In this document: piece by piece, positions 57,950-64,000 of the stretch
Numbering within the stretch: position 1 is the first letter of the stretch
How the letters are laid out: every line of letters starts with the position of its first letter
Origin: JBCCOW01 sp038749105
GTDB taxonomy: Bacteria > Planctomycetota > Phycisphaerae > Phycisphaerales > Phycisphaeraceae
Reading direction: 5' to 3'
Assembly (NCBI GenBank): GCA_038749105.1
Contig: JBCDIM010000012.1
Coordinates: 14,375 to 78,374 of the forward strand
Length of the DNA: 64,000 bases
Made by a program: the position numbers and the translations under genes
Notes under the pieces: generated by a model
What the model was told of the DNA's origin: nothing
What the model saw: only the letters and a program-made list of their open reading frames with translations
Database searches by the model: none

Positions 57950-59056
57950 ATGCCCTCAGAACTGTCTGACTCCACGAAACCCGCAAAGAGCCCCCGCAGG
58001 GTCACGCTATCGATGGTGGCGAGCGAGGTAGGCGTCGGGGTTACGACCGTCTCGGACATCTTGAACCGCGGCATTGCTTCGCGTTACTCGCCAGACATGC
58101 AGCGGCGTGTGCAAGAAGCTGTCGATCGGCTCGGCTATACGCCGCACCGCGGTGCCCAGATGATGAAACGCAGCCGATCGGGCGTGGTCGGGCTGCTGCT
58201 GACGCGCGATTTCTCCAATCCGTTCTGGGCCCGGTTCGCGGACGAGACCGAGAAGGCACTGCGAGCTCGTGGCTACCTCCTGCACCTGGGCGTGTGCAAC
58301 GGCGATCCCGATACCGAAGCCGCCCACATGCAACGCCTGCTCAGCGAACAGATCGAAGGCCTGATCATCGGCCCGATCTATGAAATCAAGGATCTCGATA
58401 CCCACCGCAACATCATGCGCGGACAGGTCCCCACCGTGGTCTATGGCGGCGATGTCGGCGAGACCGATGTGGTGGCCGCGAACAACGCCGCCAACGGCCG
58501 ACTCATGGGCGAACACCTGCTCGAGCTCGGCCATACCCGGGTCGCGGCCCTGTTCGACCCGTCGGCCGACGAGCTCGCATTCAAGCGGAACACTTTTGGT
58601 GGACTCTCGACAGCGCTCAAGAAGGCAGGCCATCGACTCGCCCCGGAGTGGCTCGTCCGGCAGCCGGACACCGGCGAAAGCCAAGACGCCTACGAAACCG
58701 CCGGCCGGTTCGCCGCACGCTGGAAAGCCACGCCCGCTAACGAACGCCCCACCGCAGTCGCGTGTCACAACGACCAGTTCGCCATCGCTGCCCTCTGTGC
58801 GCTCGCCGAGGCCGGCATCCGCGTGCCCCACGACCTCTCGCTCGTGGGACACGACAACCTGCCCGAGAGCCGATTCTCCATCCCACCACTCACCACGATC
58901 GACATCGATGCACCCGGCCTGATCGATGCCACCGTCGAGCTGCTGACCCAGCGGATTGCGGATCCCAAGCATCCCCGCCAAGCCATATCACAGGCCGGAC
59001 GACTGGTGGTCCGGCGGTCGGCACTACCGATCGCGGCGTACACCCCGCCAGCTTGA
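57950..59056 (+). CDS. LacI-family transcriptional regulator
   Basis: 368 residues from the ATG at 57950 (a GTG at 57938 is possible). RVTLSMVASEVGVGVTTVSD is the helix-turn-helix, then DRLGYTPHRGAQMMKRSRSG as the hinge and a ligand domain: VVGLLLTRDFSNPFWARFAD, LIIGPIYEIKDLDTHRN, ELGHTRVAALFDPSADELAF and VGHDNLPESRFSIPPLTTID. This is the standard LacI fold. It lies between the glycosidase and PEP-CTERM genes on the plus strand, probably in one transcript from 55981, and so would repress its own expression through CGGAACGTTCCG. Confidence 0.92.
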   Translation: MPSELSDSTKPAKSPRRVTLSMVASEVGVGVTTVSDILNRGIASRYSPDMQRRVQEAVDRLGYTPHRGAQMMKRSRSGVVGLLLTRDFSNPFWARFADETEKALRARGYLLHLGVCNGDPDTEAAHMQRLLSEQIEGLIIGPIYEIKDLDTHRNIMRGQVPTVVYGGDVGETDVVAANNAANGRLMGEHLLELGHTRVAALFDPSADELAFKRNTFGGLSTALKKAGHRLAPEWLVRQPDTGESQDAYETAGRFAARWKATPANERPTAVACHNDQFAIAALCALAEAGIRVPHDLSLVGHDNLPESRFSIPPLTTIDIDAPGLIDATVELLTQRIADPKHPRQAISQAGRLVVRRSALPIAAYTPPA

Positions 59057-59124
59057 TTCACTCACACGGACCACCCTTCCGTATTCAACCATTCATCGTT
59101 TCGATTCACCAAGGAGGCTTCACC

Positions 59125-60066
59125 ATGCGTTTCAGTTCACGTCCCCAAGTCGTACTCGGCATCGCCGTCATGCTGCTCACCCTTGCCCCACCGGCCTCGG
59201 CGAGCCTGCTCTTCTACGAAGGCTTCGACTACGCGGTCTCGAGCAACCTCGTCGGCCAGAACGGCGGCGAATGGGATCCGACCCGACCCTGGACGTCCGG
59301 CGGGCCAAGTAACGGCTCGATCAACGCGACTACCGTCGTTAATGGCCTGACCCTAAGCGACTACCCCGTCCTCGGGAACGCAGCCCAGGTCGTCAACAAT
59401 CACAACAGCGGCTCGACCTACGAGGCTTTTGCCGCAGGCCGCCAGCTCCCGAGCACCTTTGCGCCGCCCTCCGGCTCCGATATCTGGGTCAGCTTCCTCT
59501 TCAACCAGGACGAGAGCGGCAGCTTCGCCAACGAGACCGGCGTGACTTTCGCCACCGCCGTCGACAGCATCCAGCAAAAGCTGCAAAGCCGCCCCGTCAC
59601 GACCTTCGGCGGCAACAACCCCGACAACGCGGCGGTCGGACCGACCAACGGCGTGGGGGCTTCGTCTCCCGCCGTCATCGCGCAGGACGTCACTTACCTT
59701 GCCATCAGCAAGTTCACCAACATCAATGGACCGACCTTCAGCAGCAACACAGGCACGATGTGGATCCTCGAGGCCAGCGACTGGGACGCCATCAAAACCA
59801 GCGTGCTCAATGAATCCTCGCTCGACGCCAACAACCTCGCCAAGGTCGAGCACTCGCCCGACAACACCTTCGTCGCCACCCTGACCAACGATGACTTCCT
59901 CCGGCTGAACTTGGTCACCGCCTTCGGCATCAACAACCGCGCCGACTTCGATGAGATCCGCGTCGGCACCACGCTCGGCAGCGTGGCCGTCATCCCCGAA
60001 CCCAGCTCGGCACTCCTGGCGGCTCTGGGCAGTCTCGCCATGCTCGGGCGTCGCCGCCGCTCGTGA
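59125..60066 (+). CDS. PEP-CTERM surface protein
   Basis: 313 residues. AAGGAGG at 59111-59117 fixes the ATG at 59125. Signal peptide MRFSSRPQVVLGIAVMLLTL to ASA, then SLLFYEGFDYAVSSNLVGQN, the YEGFDY opening shared with the PEP-CTERM protein at 14041. Concanavalin-like strands follow (IWVSFLFNQDESGSFANE, RADFDEIRVGTTLGSV). The C-terminus is VIPEPSSALLAALGSLAMLG and RRRRS. It lies between the LacI regulator and the pseudopilin on the same strand, the same set as at 12979-14880. Confidence 0.9.
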   Translation: MRFSSRPQVVLGIAVMLLTLAPPASASLLFYEGFDYAVSSNLVGQNGGEWDPTRPWTSGGPSNGSINATTVVNGLTLSDYPVLGNAAQVVNNHNSGSTYEAFAAGRQLPSTFAPPSGSDIWVSFLFNQDESGSFANETGVTFATAVDSIQQKLQSRPVTTFGGNNPDNAAVGPTNGVGASSPAVIAQDVTYLAISKFTNINGPTFSSNTGTMWILEASDWDAIKTSVLNESSLDANNLAKVEHSPDNTFVATLTNDDFLRLNLVTAFGINNRADFDEIRVGTTLGSVAVIPEPSSALLAALGSLAMLGRRRRS

Positions 60067-60165
60067 AGACTCCACCTGCGCCCGCCAGACGGCGGCTCAC
60101 CCCGCCCCCGGTTCTTGTCGATCCCTCCCCATAGCCCTCAGCCCCGAAAGCTAAAGGTCGCCTTC

Positions 60166-60894
60166 ATGCTTCATTCTCGTCCTCAGCCGCGTGCATTCAC
60201 CCTGATCGAGCTGCTCGTGGTGATCTCCATCATCGCCCTGCTCATCGCGATCCTCCTGCCCGCACTCGGGTCGGCCCGCGATGCCGCCAGGCAGACCAGC
60301 TGCCTGTCCAACGCGAGGCAGAACGGTATCGCGCTGCTGATGTACGCCGATGTCTTTGATGGCCGATACCCCGCCGGGTTCAACAGCCCCTCGGGCTTCG
60401 GCGACCCGAAGTGGTATGCCCTGCGAACGCTCGGCCAGTTCCTCGAGGGCACCGGCAGCTATGTCTGCCCCAAGGACGAGACGCCGCCCGACGTTTCAAC
60501 AGACTTCAGGGCTGGCACCACCAGTTCGGCATCGGCGTCCCTGAGTTACATGTACAACGCGGGGTGGGATCGGACTCAGGCCTACCGTCTCCGTGACGGC
60601 TTCCAAAGCCCCTCCGAAGTCCGAGCGATCGGCGACCGCGGTGATGGCAATTTCGACAACGGCCTCTATGTCTACGACAGCTTCGGCAACTGGCTCAACC
60701 AGTTCCCGTTCACCCGCCACGAACAGAGCGTCAACTTCACGTTCTTCGATGGCCACGGGGCCGCCGAAGCCAGCGCCGAACTCCCGACTGACTCCGCTGA
60801 GTGGGAGCGCCCGGCTTCGGGCTGGTTCGTGAACGGCTCAGCGTTCAGCAATGCCTTTGACCCCAACTACGTCAACGGGGCAGTAGACCGCTAG
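60166..60894 (+). CDS. Type II secretion-like pseudopilin
   Basis: 242 residues. MLHSRPQPRA precedes FTLIELLVVISIIALLIAIL, the methylation and cleavage signal; SARDAARQTSCLSNARQNGI continues the helix. The C-terminal motif is VNFTFFDGHGAAEASAE, DGH as in the others. The ATG at 60166 lies at the usual distance from the hydrophobic segment. It is 99 bp downstream of the PEP-CTERM gene, same strand, and converges with the LacI gene at 61102. The 207-bp space after its stop holds no clear terminator. Confidence 0.88.
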   Translation: MLHSRPQPRAFTLIELLVVISIIALLIAILLPALGSARDAARQTSCLSNARQNGIALLMYADVFDGRYPAGFNSPSGFGDPKWYALRTLGQFLEGTGSYVCPKDETPPDVSTDFRAGTTSSASASLSYMYNAGWDRTQAYRLRDGFQSPSEVRAIGDRGDGNFDNGLYVYDSFGNWLNQFPFTRHEQSVNFTFFDGHGAAEASAELPTDSAEWERPASGWFVNGSAFSNAFDPNYVNGAVDR

Positions 60895-61101
60895 CGACCC
60901 CGCTCCACGCGACCCCTCACGGCACCACGAACCGAGCTCTTCTGCTCGAGCCAGCCACACCACTTAGCTACACGCCTAGCTGCTCTGGCCGGTATGCATC
61001 AGTGATTGTCCACCGCGGAAGTAGCGCGTCCTGAGTCACGCTATCTGGTAACTAAATGTCCGAAGTGGGTGATCAAAGCAGGCGGCGCCGTCGAAATACG
61101 C

Positions 61102-62139
61102 CTAGCTCGATGCCTCGGATCCTGTTTTGCCATTGCCGGTACTCCTTCGTGACGAGGACTGACCAAGCACCAGTTCCTCTTTGAGCACCACGGCAGGCGG
61201 TGTCGGCATCCCTGGGGCGTCGATCTGCTGCATCAATAGCGAAACCGCACGCTCAGCCAATTCGTCGGATGGCGTCGTGACCGCCGTTAGCCCGACAATA
61301 CTCTCCCAGGGCTTTCGGCTCTCGGTGAAGCTGACCACGCTGATGTCGGCAGGAACCTGCAGCCCCAGCCGGTTGAGCGCGTGGATCAGATAACGGGTGT
61401 CGTGGTCGCAGTAAACCAGCACCGCTGTCGGTCGCTCCGAGACCGGTCGCGCCGCGATGTCGTGAGCAAACGCATCGTCTTCGTTCTCTGATATGACGAC
61501 CTCTAGATATCTCTCGAGGCCCGCCGCACGCATCTCCGCCGTGTATGTATCGCGTCGATCGGTCGCGGAGTAGTGATCGCCGTCGTGCTTCGGTGCGGAG
61601 AAGTACGAAATCCGCTCGTGCCCGAGCGATCGGAGGTGGTCCATGGCGTCACGGGTTCCCCCGACATCGTCGAAATACGCCTGCGCGAGCGCACGTTCGC
61701 TGCGGAGGTTCATCAGTACTGCGGGCAGGTTGCGCTCCTCGATGAAGTGATCCAAACCACTCGGCATAGGGTGCGTCACAAGCACCCCATCGACTCGTCC
61801 ATCGTGAAGCTTGTACGCCCACCGATCCACGGACCCCGTTGCAGGAATGAGCATCAACTCGTAGTCGAACTGCGCGAGTTCCTGGACCAGGGCCGAGACC
61901 ATCCGCGAACGCTCGACGTAGTCGGCAGGCCTCCCGTAGGCGAGGCCGATGCACTGCGTGCGCCGCTTGGCGAGAGAGCGGGCGGGGTGGTTGGGCCGGT
62001 AGCCAAGCTCCTTGGCCGCCTGCTGGATGCGACGCACCGTGTCACGCGAGTACCCGTCACCCTTACGGTTCAAAACAAGGCTCGCGGCCGGGACCGATGT
62101 TCCAGCCAACTGCGCGACTTGTTTCAAGGTGACGGGCAT
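61102..62139 (-). CDS. LacI-family transcriptional regulator
   Basis: 345 residues from the ATG at 62139. MPVTLKQVAQLAGTSVPAAS is the helix-turn-helix, AKELGYRPNHPARSLAKRRT the hinge, and the ligand domain has QCIGLAYGRPADYVERSR, HLRSLGHERISYFSAPKHDG, DHYSATDRRDTYTAEMRAAG and VVSFTESRKPWESIVGL. The HYSATDR block matches HYCVADR of the regulator at 12979, so the two are related. It faces the PEP-CTERM gene at 62652 across 512 bp that contain TAAAAGCGCTTTTA, the typical GC-centred LacI operator, at 62584. Confidence 0.92.
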   Translation of the reverse strand: MPVTLKQVAQLAGTSVPAASLVLNRKGDGYSRDTVRRIQQAAKELGYRPNHPARSLAKRRTQCIGLAYGRPADYVERSRMVSALVQELAQFDYELMLIPATGSVDRWAYKLHDGRVDGVLVTHPMPSGLDHFIEERNLPAVLMNLRSERALAQAYFDDVGGTRDAMDHLRSLGHERISYFSAPKHDGDHYSATDRRDTYTAEMRAAGLERYLEVVISENEDDAFAHDIAARPVSERPTAVLVYCDHDTRYLIHALNRLGLQVPADISVVSFTESRKPWESIVGLTAVTTPSDELAERAVSLLMQQIDAPGMPTPPAVVLKEELVLGQSSSRRSTGNGKTGSEASS

Positions 62140-62214
62140 GAGTTCTCTTTGCTCTCTAAAACCAAAAAAGGCCCAGGGGAAACGGGATCGTTCAAGAGTG
62201 GACACAGATCGTAT

Positions 62215-62472
62215 TTAAGCAAACCCTTCTCGATGCGCGAGCTCGTCCACCGGACGACGCCTTGGAATGCCCCTCACGCCGAGAACACGATGCAACCGGC
62301 AAGCCAATAATGCCGCACGATCTGCTGAAGCCAAGCGATGAAGCAGAAGGCTGTCCGAAATCACTCGGAAACAGCGGCGCCACGCCTCCGCAAGTGTTCT
62401 CAACGAGGCCCTGGGCACGCCAGACTCGCCCAGCAGGTTGGTGATGTGGTCTGCGATGCCGACCTGTTTCAT
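62215..62472 (-). CDS. Doubtful small open frame upstream of the LacI gene
   Basis: An 85-residue frame from the ATG at 62472 (MKQVGIADHITNLLGESGVP) to a stop at 62215. AAGGAG lies about 11 bases before the ATG, slightly far. The sequence matches nothing I recognise and is Leu/Arg/Ala-rich like non-coding frames in GC-rich DNA. It lies in the 512-bp region between LacI and the PEP-CTERM gene, which otherwise holds only the promoter and operator at 62557-62597. Listed because of the ribosome binding site. Confidence 0.25.
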   Translation of the reverse strand: MKQVGIADHITNLLGESGVPRASLRTLAEAWRRCFRVISDSLLLHRLASADRAALLACRLHRVLGVRGIPRRRPVDELAHREGFA

Positions 62473-62556
62473 TTCAGAGACCTCTCCTTGCGTGTGACGC
62501 CTGGGTCTACGGGGCACCCGATCCATTTGTCCGAGACTGACAACACTCAGACGGGG

Positions 62557-62597
62557 TTGACTCCATACGGGCAGAGTGTATTATAAAAGCGCTTTTA
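62557..62597 (+). promoter_or_regulatory. Promoter with a perfect 14-bp LacI-type palindrome at the start site
   Basis: TTGACT (62557-62562), a 16-bp spacer and TATTAT (62579-62584) form a good promoter. The palindrome TAAAAGCGCTTTTA (62584-62597) begins at the last base of the -10 box and covers the expected start of transcription. It is the GC-centred type bound by GalR/LacI-family proteins. The leader to the PEP-CTERM ATG at 62652 is about 60 bases. Confidence 0.72.
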
Positions 62598-62651
62598 AAT
62601 CCAATTGATCGCCAGATCCTTCTTTTCGACTATTCCTTTCTGGAGAAAGTC

Positions 62652-63509
62652 ATGCCCTTCAATCCGTGCCGAAAACTGATTGTCTCGATGACCTGTGGTG
62701 TTGGGCTAATACTCGCTGGCCACGCGTCGGCTGAAGTCCTCTTGTTCGATTTCAACGACGACACCCCAGGATCACCTGACGCGACCACGGTTGTTTACAA
62801 CGTGGTGGGTGGGGCGGCGATCGCCGCGGTCGGCAACGGCAACAACCGCTTAAACGGCGGAGAAGATGCCGTCACGGCCGGCTCGCCAAACAACTCCATC
62901 CTGCTCAACGGTCTGGCCCTGGCCGACGGCACACTGTTTAGTGGCGACTTGATCTTTCAAAACGCTGTCGGCGCGGTGAATATCGGCGAGACCGGCGGCG
63001 AACGCCTAGCGACGGAGTCCACGCCATACACCTTTCAAGCCGCTTGGGACGGCTTCTTCTTCTCGGGAAACAACGCTGATTCTAGTGCGACATTCCGTGT
63101 GACGGATCTGATTCCCGATGAAACGTACACCGTCCGTTTCTTCGCCGGTGTGCCTGACAACGGGAACGCTCCGGCCGACGAGTTCACCACAGGATTTTCC
63201 ACCAACGGTGGATCCCAAGTGATCGTCGCTGAAAACAACACCAACACCGTTGTAACCCTTTCGGCCACCGCCGACGATCAAGGCAACCTCGATCTGATCT
63301 GGGAAAAGCCAGGAACAACCGGAGCCGCATTCCTCAATGTGATTGAGATTGAAGGACAGATCGTTCCCGAACCCGCTTCGCTCATACTGCTCGGACTGGG
63401 CGGCATCTTTCTATTCCCACGAAGGCATCGGGATAAGTCTCGGCAATTCTCCAGCATCAGGTTTACTAAGGGCTTGGCCTACCCCAAGCCACAACGCACC
63501 CGGACTTGA
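62652..63509 (+). CDS. PEP-CTERM surface protein with an extended C-terminal tail
   Basis: 285 residues. CTGGAGAAAG lies before the ATG. Signal peptide MPFNPCRKLIVSMTCGVGLI to HASA, then EVLLFDFNDDTPGSPD and a beta-rich body with SSATFRVTDLIPDETYTVRF. The exosortase signal is VPEPASLILLGLGGIFLFPR and RHR, but instead of ending there the frame continues about 30 residues (DKSRQFSSIRFTKG...). Most PEP-CTERM proteins stop within a few residues of the Arg cluster. The stop may have been lost near the decayed insertion sequence that follows. Controlled by the palindromic promoter at 62557. Confidence 0.85.
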   Translation: MPFNPCRKLIVSMTCGVGLILAGHASAEVLLFDFNDDTPGSPDATTVVYNVVGGAAIAAVGNGNNRLNGGEDAVTAGSPNNSILLNGLALADGTLFSGDLIFQNAVGAVNIGETGGERLATESTPYTFQAAWDGFFFSGNNADSSATFRVTDLIPDETYTVRFFAGVPDNGNAPADEFTTGFSTNGGSQVIVAENNTNTVVTLSATADDQGNLDLIWEKPGTTGAAFLNVIEIEGQIVPEPASLILLGLGGIFLFPRRHRDKSRQFSSIRFTKGLAYPKPQRTRT

Positions 63510-63634
63510 CCGAAACCCGATTTGCCAAAGGCAATATCCAGTATTGGGTTCCAAGATTTGCCACCTCAGCGATCTATGACCAGGTCCAAGACAGCTTGAT
63601 CATAAAACATATCCTGCGATGGCCGAGTCTATAC

Positions 63635-63943
63635 TCATTGAAGCCTCGCCATAACCTGCATGTGCTCCTGCTTCCATAAACGATGGACACGGTCGAAGCC
63701 CACCGACCGGCCTTGTTTCACCCACTCGGGATGAGCCCGCTCACAACCGAACCTCGGCAGGGCATCGACGATCCGACGCATCGCTTCGATCAACGGGAGG
63801 TCCTTCGCCGGCTGCTTCAGCCGGTACCGCTGTGTGCTCCGCGGCTGAACCAATGCCTTGCAAGCTCGGCGTTCGCTCATCTGCTCGTGCCCCAAACGGC
63901 GACGCACCGCTTCCACGGTTCGACGTCGACGCTCGGGGTTCAC
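63635..63943 (-). pseudogene. IS3-family transposase OrfB, truncated
   Basis: 102 residues where a complete OrfB has about 270-290. It keeps the N-terminal HTH_21-type segment: MSERRACKALVQPRSTQRYR, LIEAMRRIVDALPRFGCERA and SVGFDRVHRLWKQEHMQV. The reading ends in a stop just after the point where IS3 OrfB proteins go on to a Lys/Arg-rich stretch and the DDE integrase core, none of which is present. The remaining 120 bp toward the PEP-CTERM gene hold no further transposase sequence that I recognise. A GTG start overlaps the end of orfA, as usual in IS3. Confidence 0.82.
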
Positions 63944-64000
63944 AAGTTTGGGCGGGCCGCCTCTTTCAGGATCGCCATGTCCAACGCCTGGTCCGCCACC
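63940..64000 (-). mobile_element. IS3-family OrfA, C-terminal end (runs off window)
   Basis: In the frame one base off from OrfB, the minus strand reads VADQALDMAILKEAARPNL and a stop at 63940. This is the typical end of IS3 OrfA (the LDMAILKEA helix). The stop overlaps the OrfB start, which fits the -1 frameshift arrangement of IS3 elements. The rest lies outside the window. Confidence 0.75.

Overview
This is high-GC bacterial DNA that looks like a planctomycete, most likely class Phycisphaerae. The evidence is gene content: six to seven PEP-CTERM surface proteins, four short pseudopilins with the FTLIELLVVISIIALLI signal and a C-terminal DGH motif, many LacI/AraC/GntR regulators paired with glycosidases, and repeated FAD-dependent oxidoreductase, Gfo/Idh/MocA and TIM-barrel isomerase families. 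I found no rRNA, tRNA or CRISPR array. The window opens inside a lipoprotein gene and closes inside a broken IS3 insertion sequence.

Region 1 (1-22554) is carbohydrate-related. On the minus strand, reading right to left, lie a pseudopilin (11877-12737), a large secreted clan GH-A glycosidase (8214-11399), a six-hairpin-type glycosidase (5874-8162), a LacI regulator (4571-5617), a PEP-CTERM protein, a second pseudopilin, an FAD oxidoreductase and a lipoprotein. On the plus strand follow a second LacI regulator, a PEP-CTERM protein, a 1173-residue parallel beta-helix protein and a PD40 beta-propeller. An AraC regulator then faces a phytanoyl-CoA-dioxygenase-like protein and an NHL beta-propeller. 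Each LacI regulator has recognisable palindromic operators placed inside or beside a promoter.

Region 2 (22585-33568) is a tightly overlapping nine-gene minus-strand catabolic operon: SDR, ROK kinase, SIS isomerase, two TIM-barrel isomerases, FAD oxidoreductase, phosphotriesterase-like hydrolase and two Gfo/Idh/MocA dehydrogenases. It is read divergently from a GntR/LacI-type regulator whose putative operator covers its own start codon. An SGNH esterase and an AT-rich, gene-free gap of about 760 bp follow.

Region 3 (34366-51746) is the most interesting part. A minus-strand operon for the arginine succinyltransferase pathway (astB, astD, astA, a class III aminotransferase and an M20 hydrolase where AstE would be expected) lies beside a plus-strand operon holding a secreted cyanophycinase, two M42-like metallopeptidases, a secreted M14 carboxypeptidase, a pseudopilin and a YfcC/DcuC-type carrier with a LysM-like insert. 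Two tandem PEP-CTERM paralogues lie between them. Together they read as a proposed route from external cyanophycin (multi-L-arginyl-poly-L-aspartate) through beta-Asp-Arg dipeptides to arginine and glutamate. This is inference, but each step has a candidate gene.

Region 4 (51840-64000) returns to carbohydrate modules: a LamG-like protein coupled to a PEP-CTERM protein with an AraC regulator; an alginate-lyase-family protein facing a GH-A glycosidase across a promoter with a perfect LacI-type palindrome; a LacI regulator, PEP-CTERM protein and pseudopilin; and another LacI regulator facing a PEP-CTERM gene whose promoter carries a 14-bp palindrome at the expected start of transcription. The recurring set of regulator, PEP-CTERM protein, pseudopilin and glycosidase suggests a repeated surface polysaccharide-use module.
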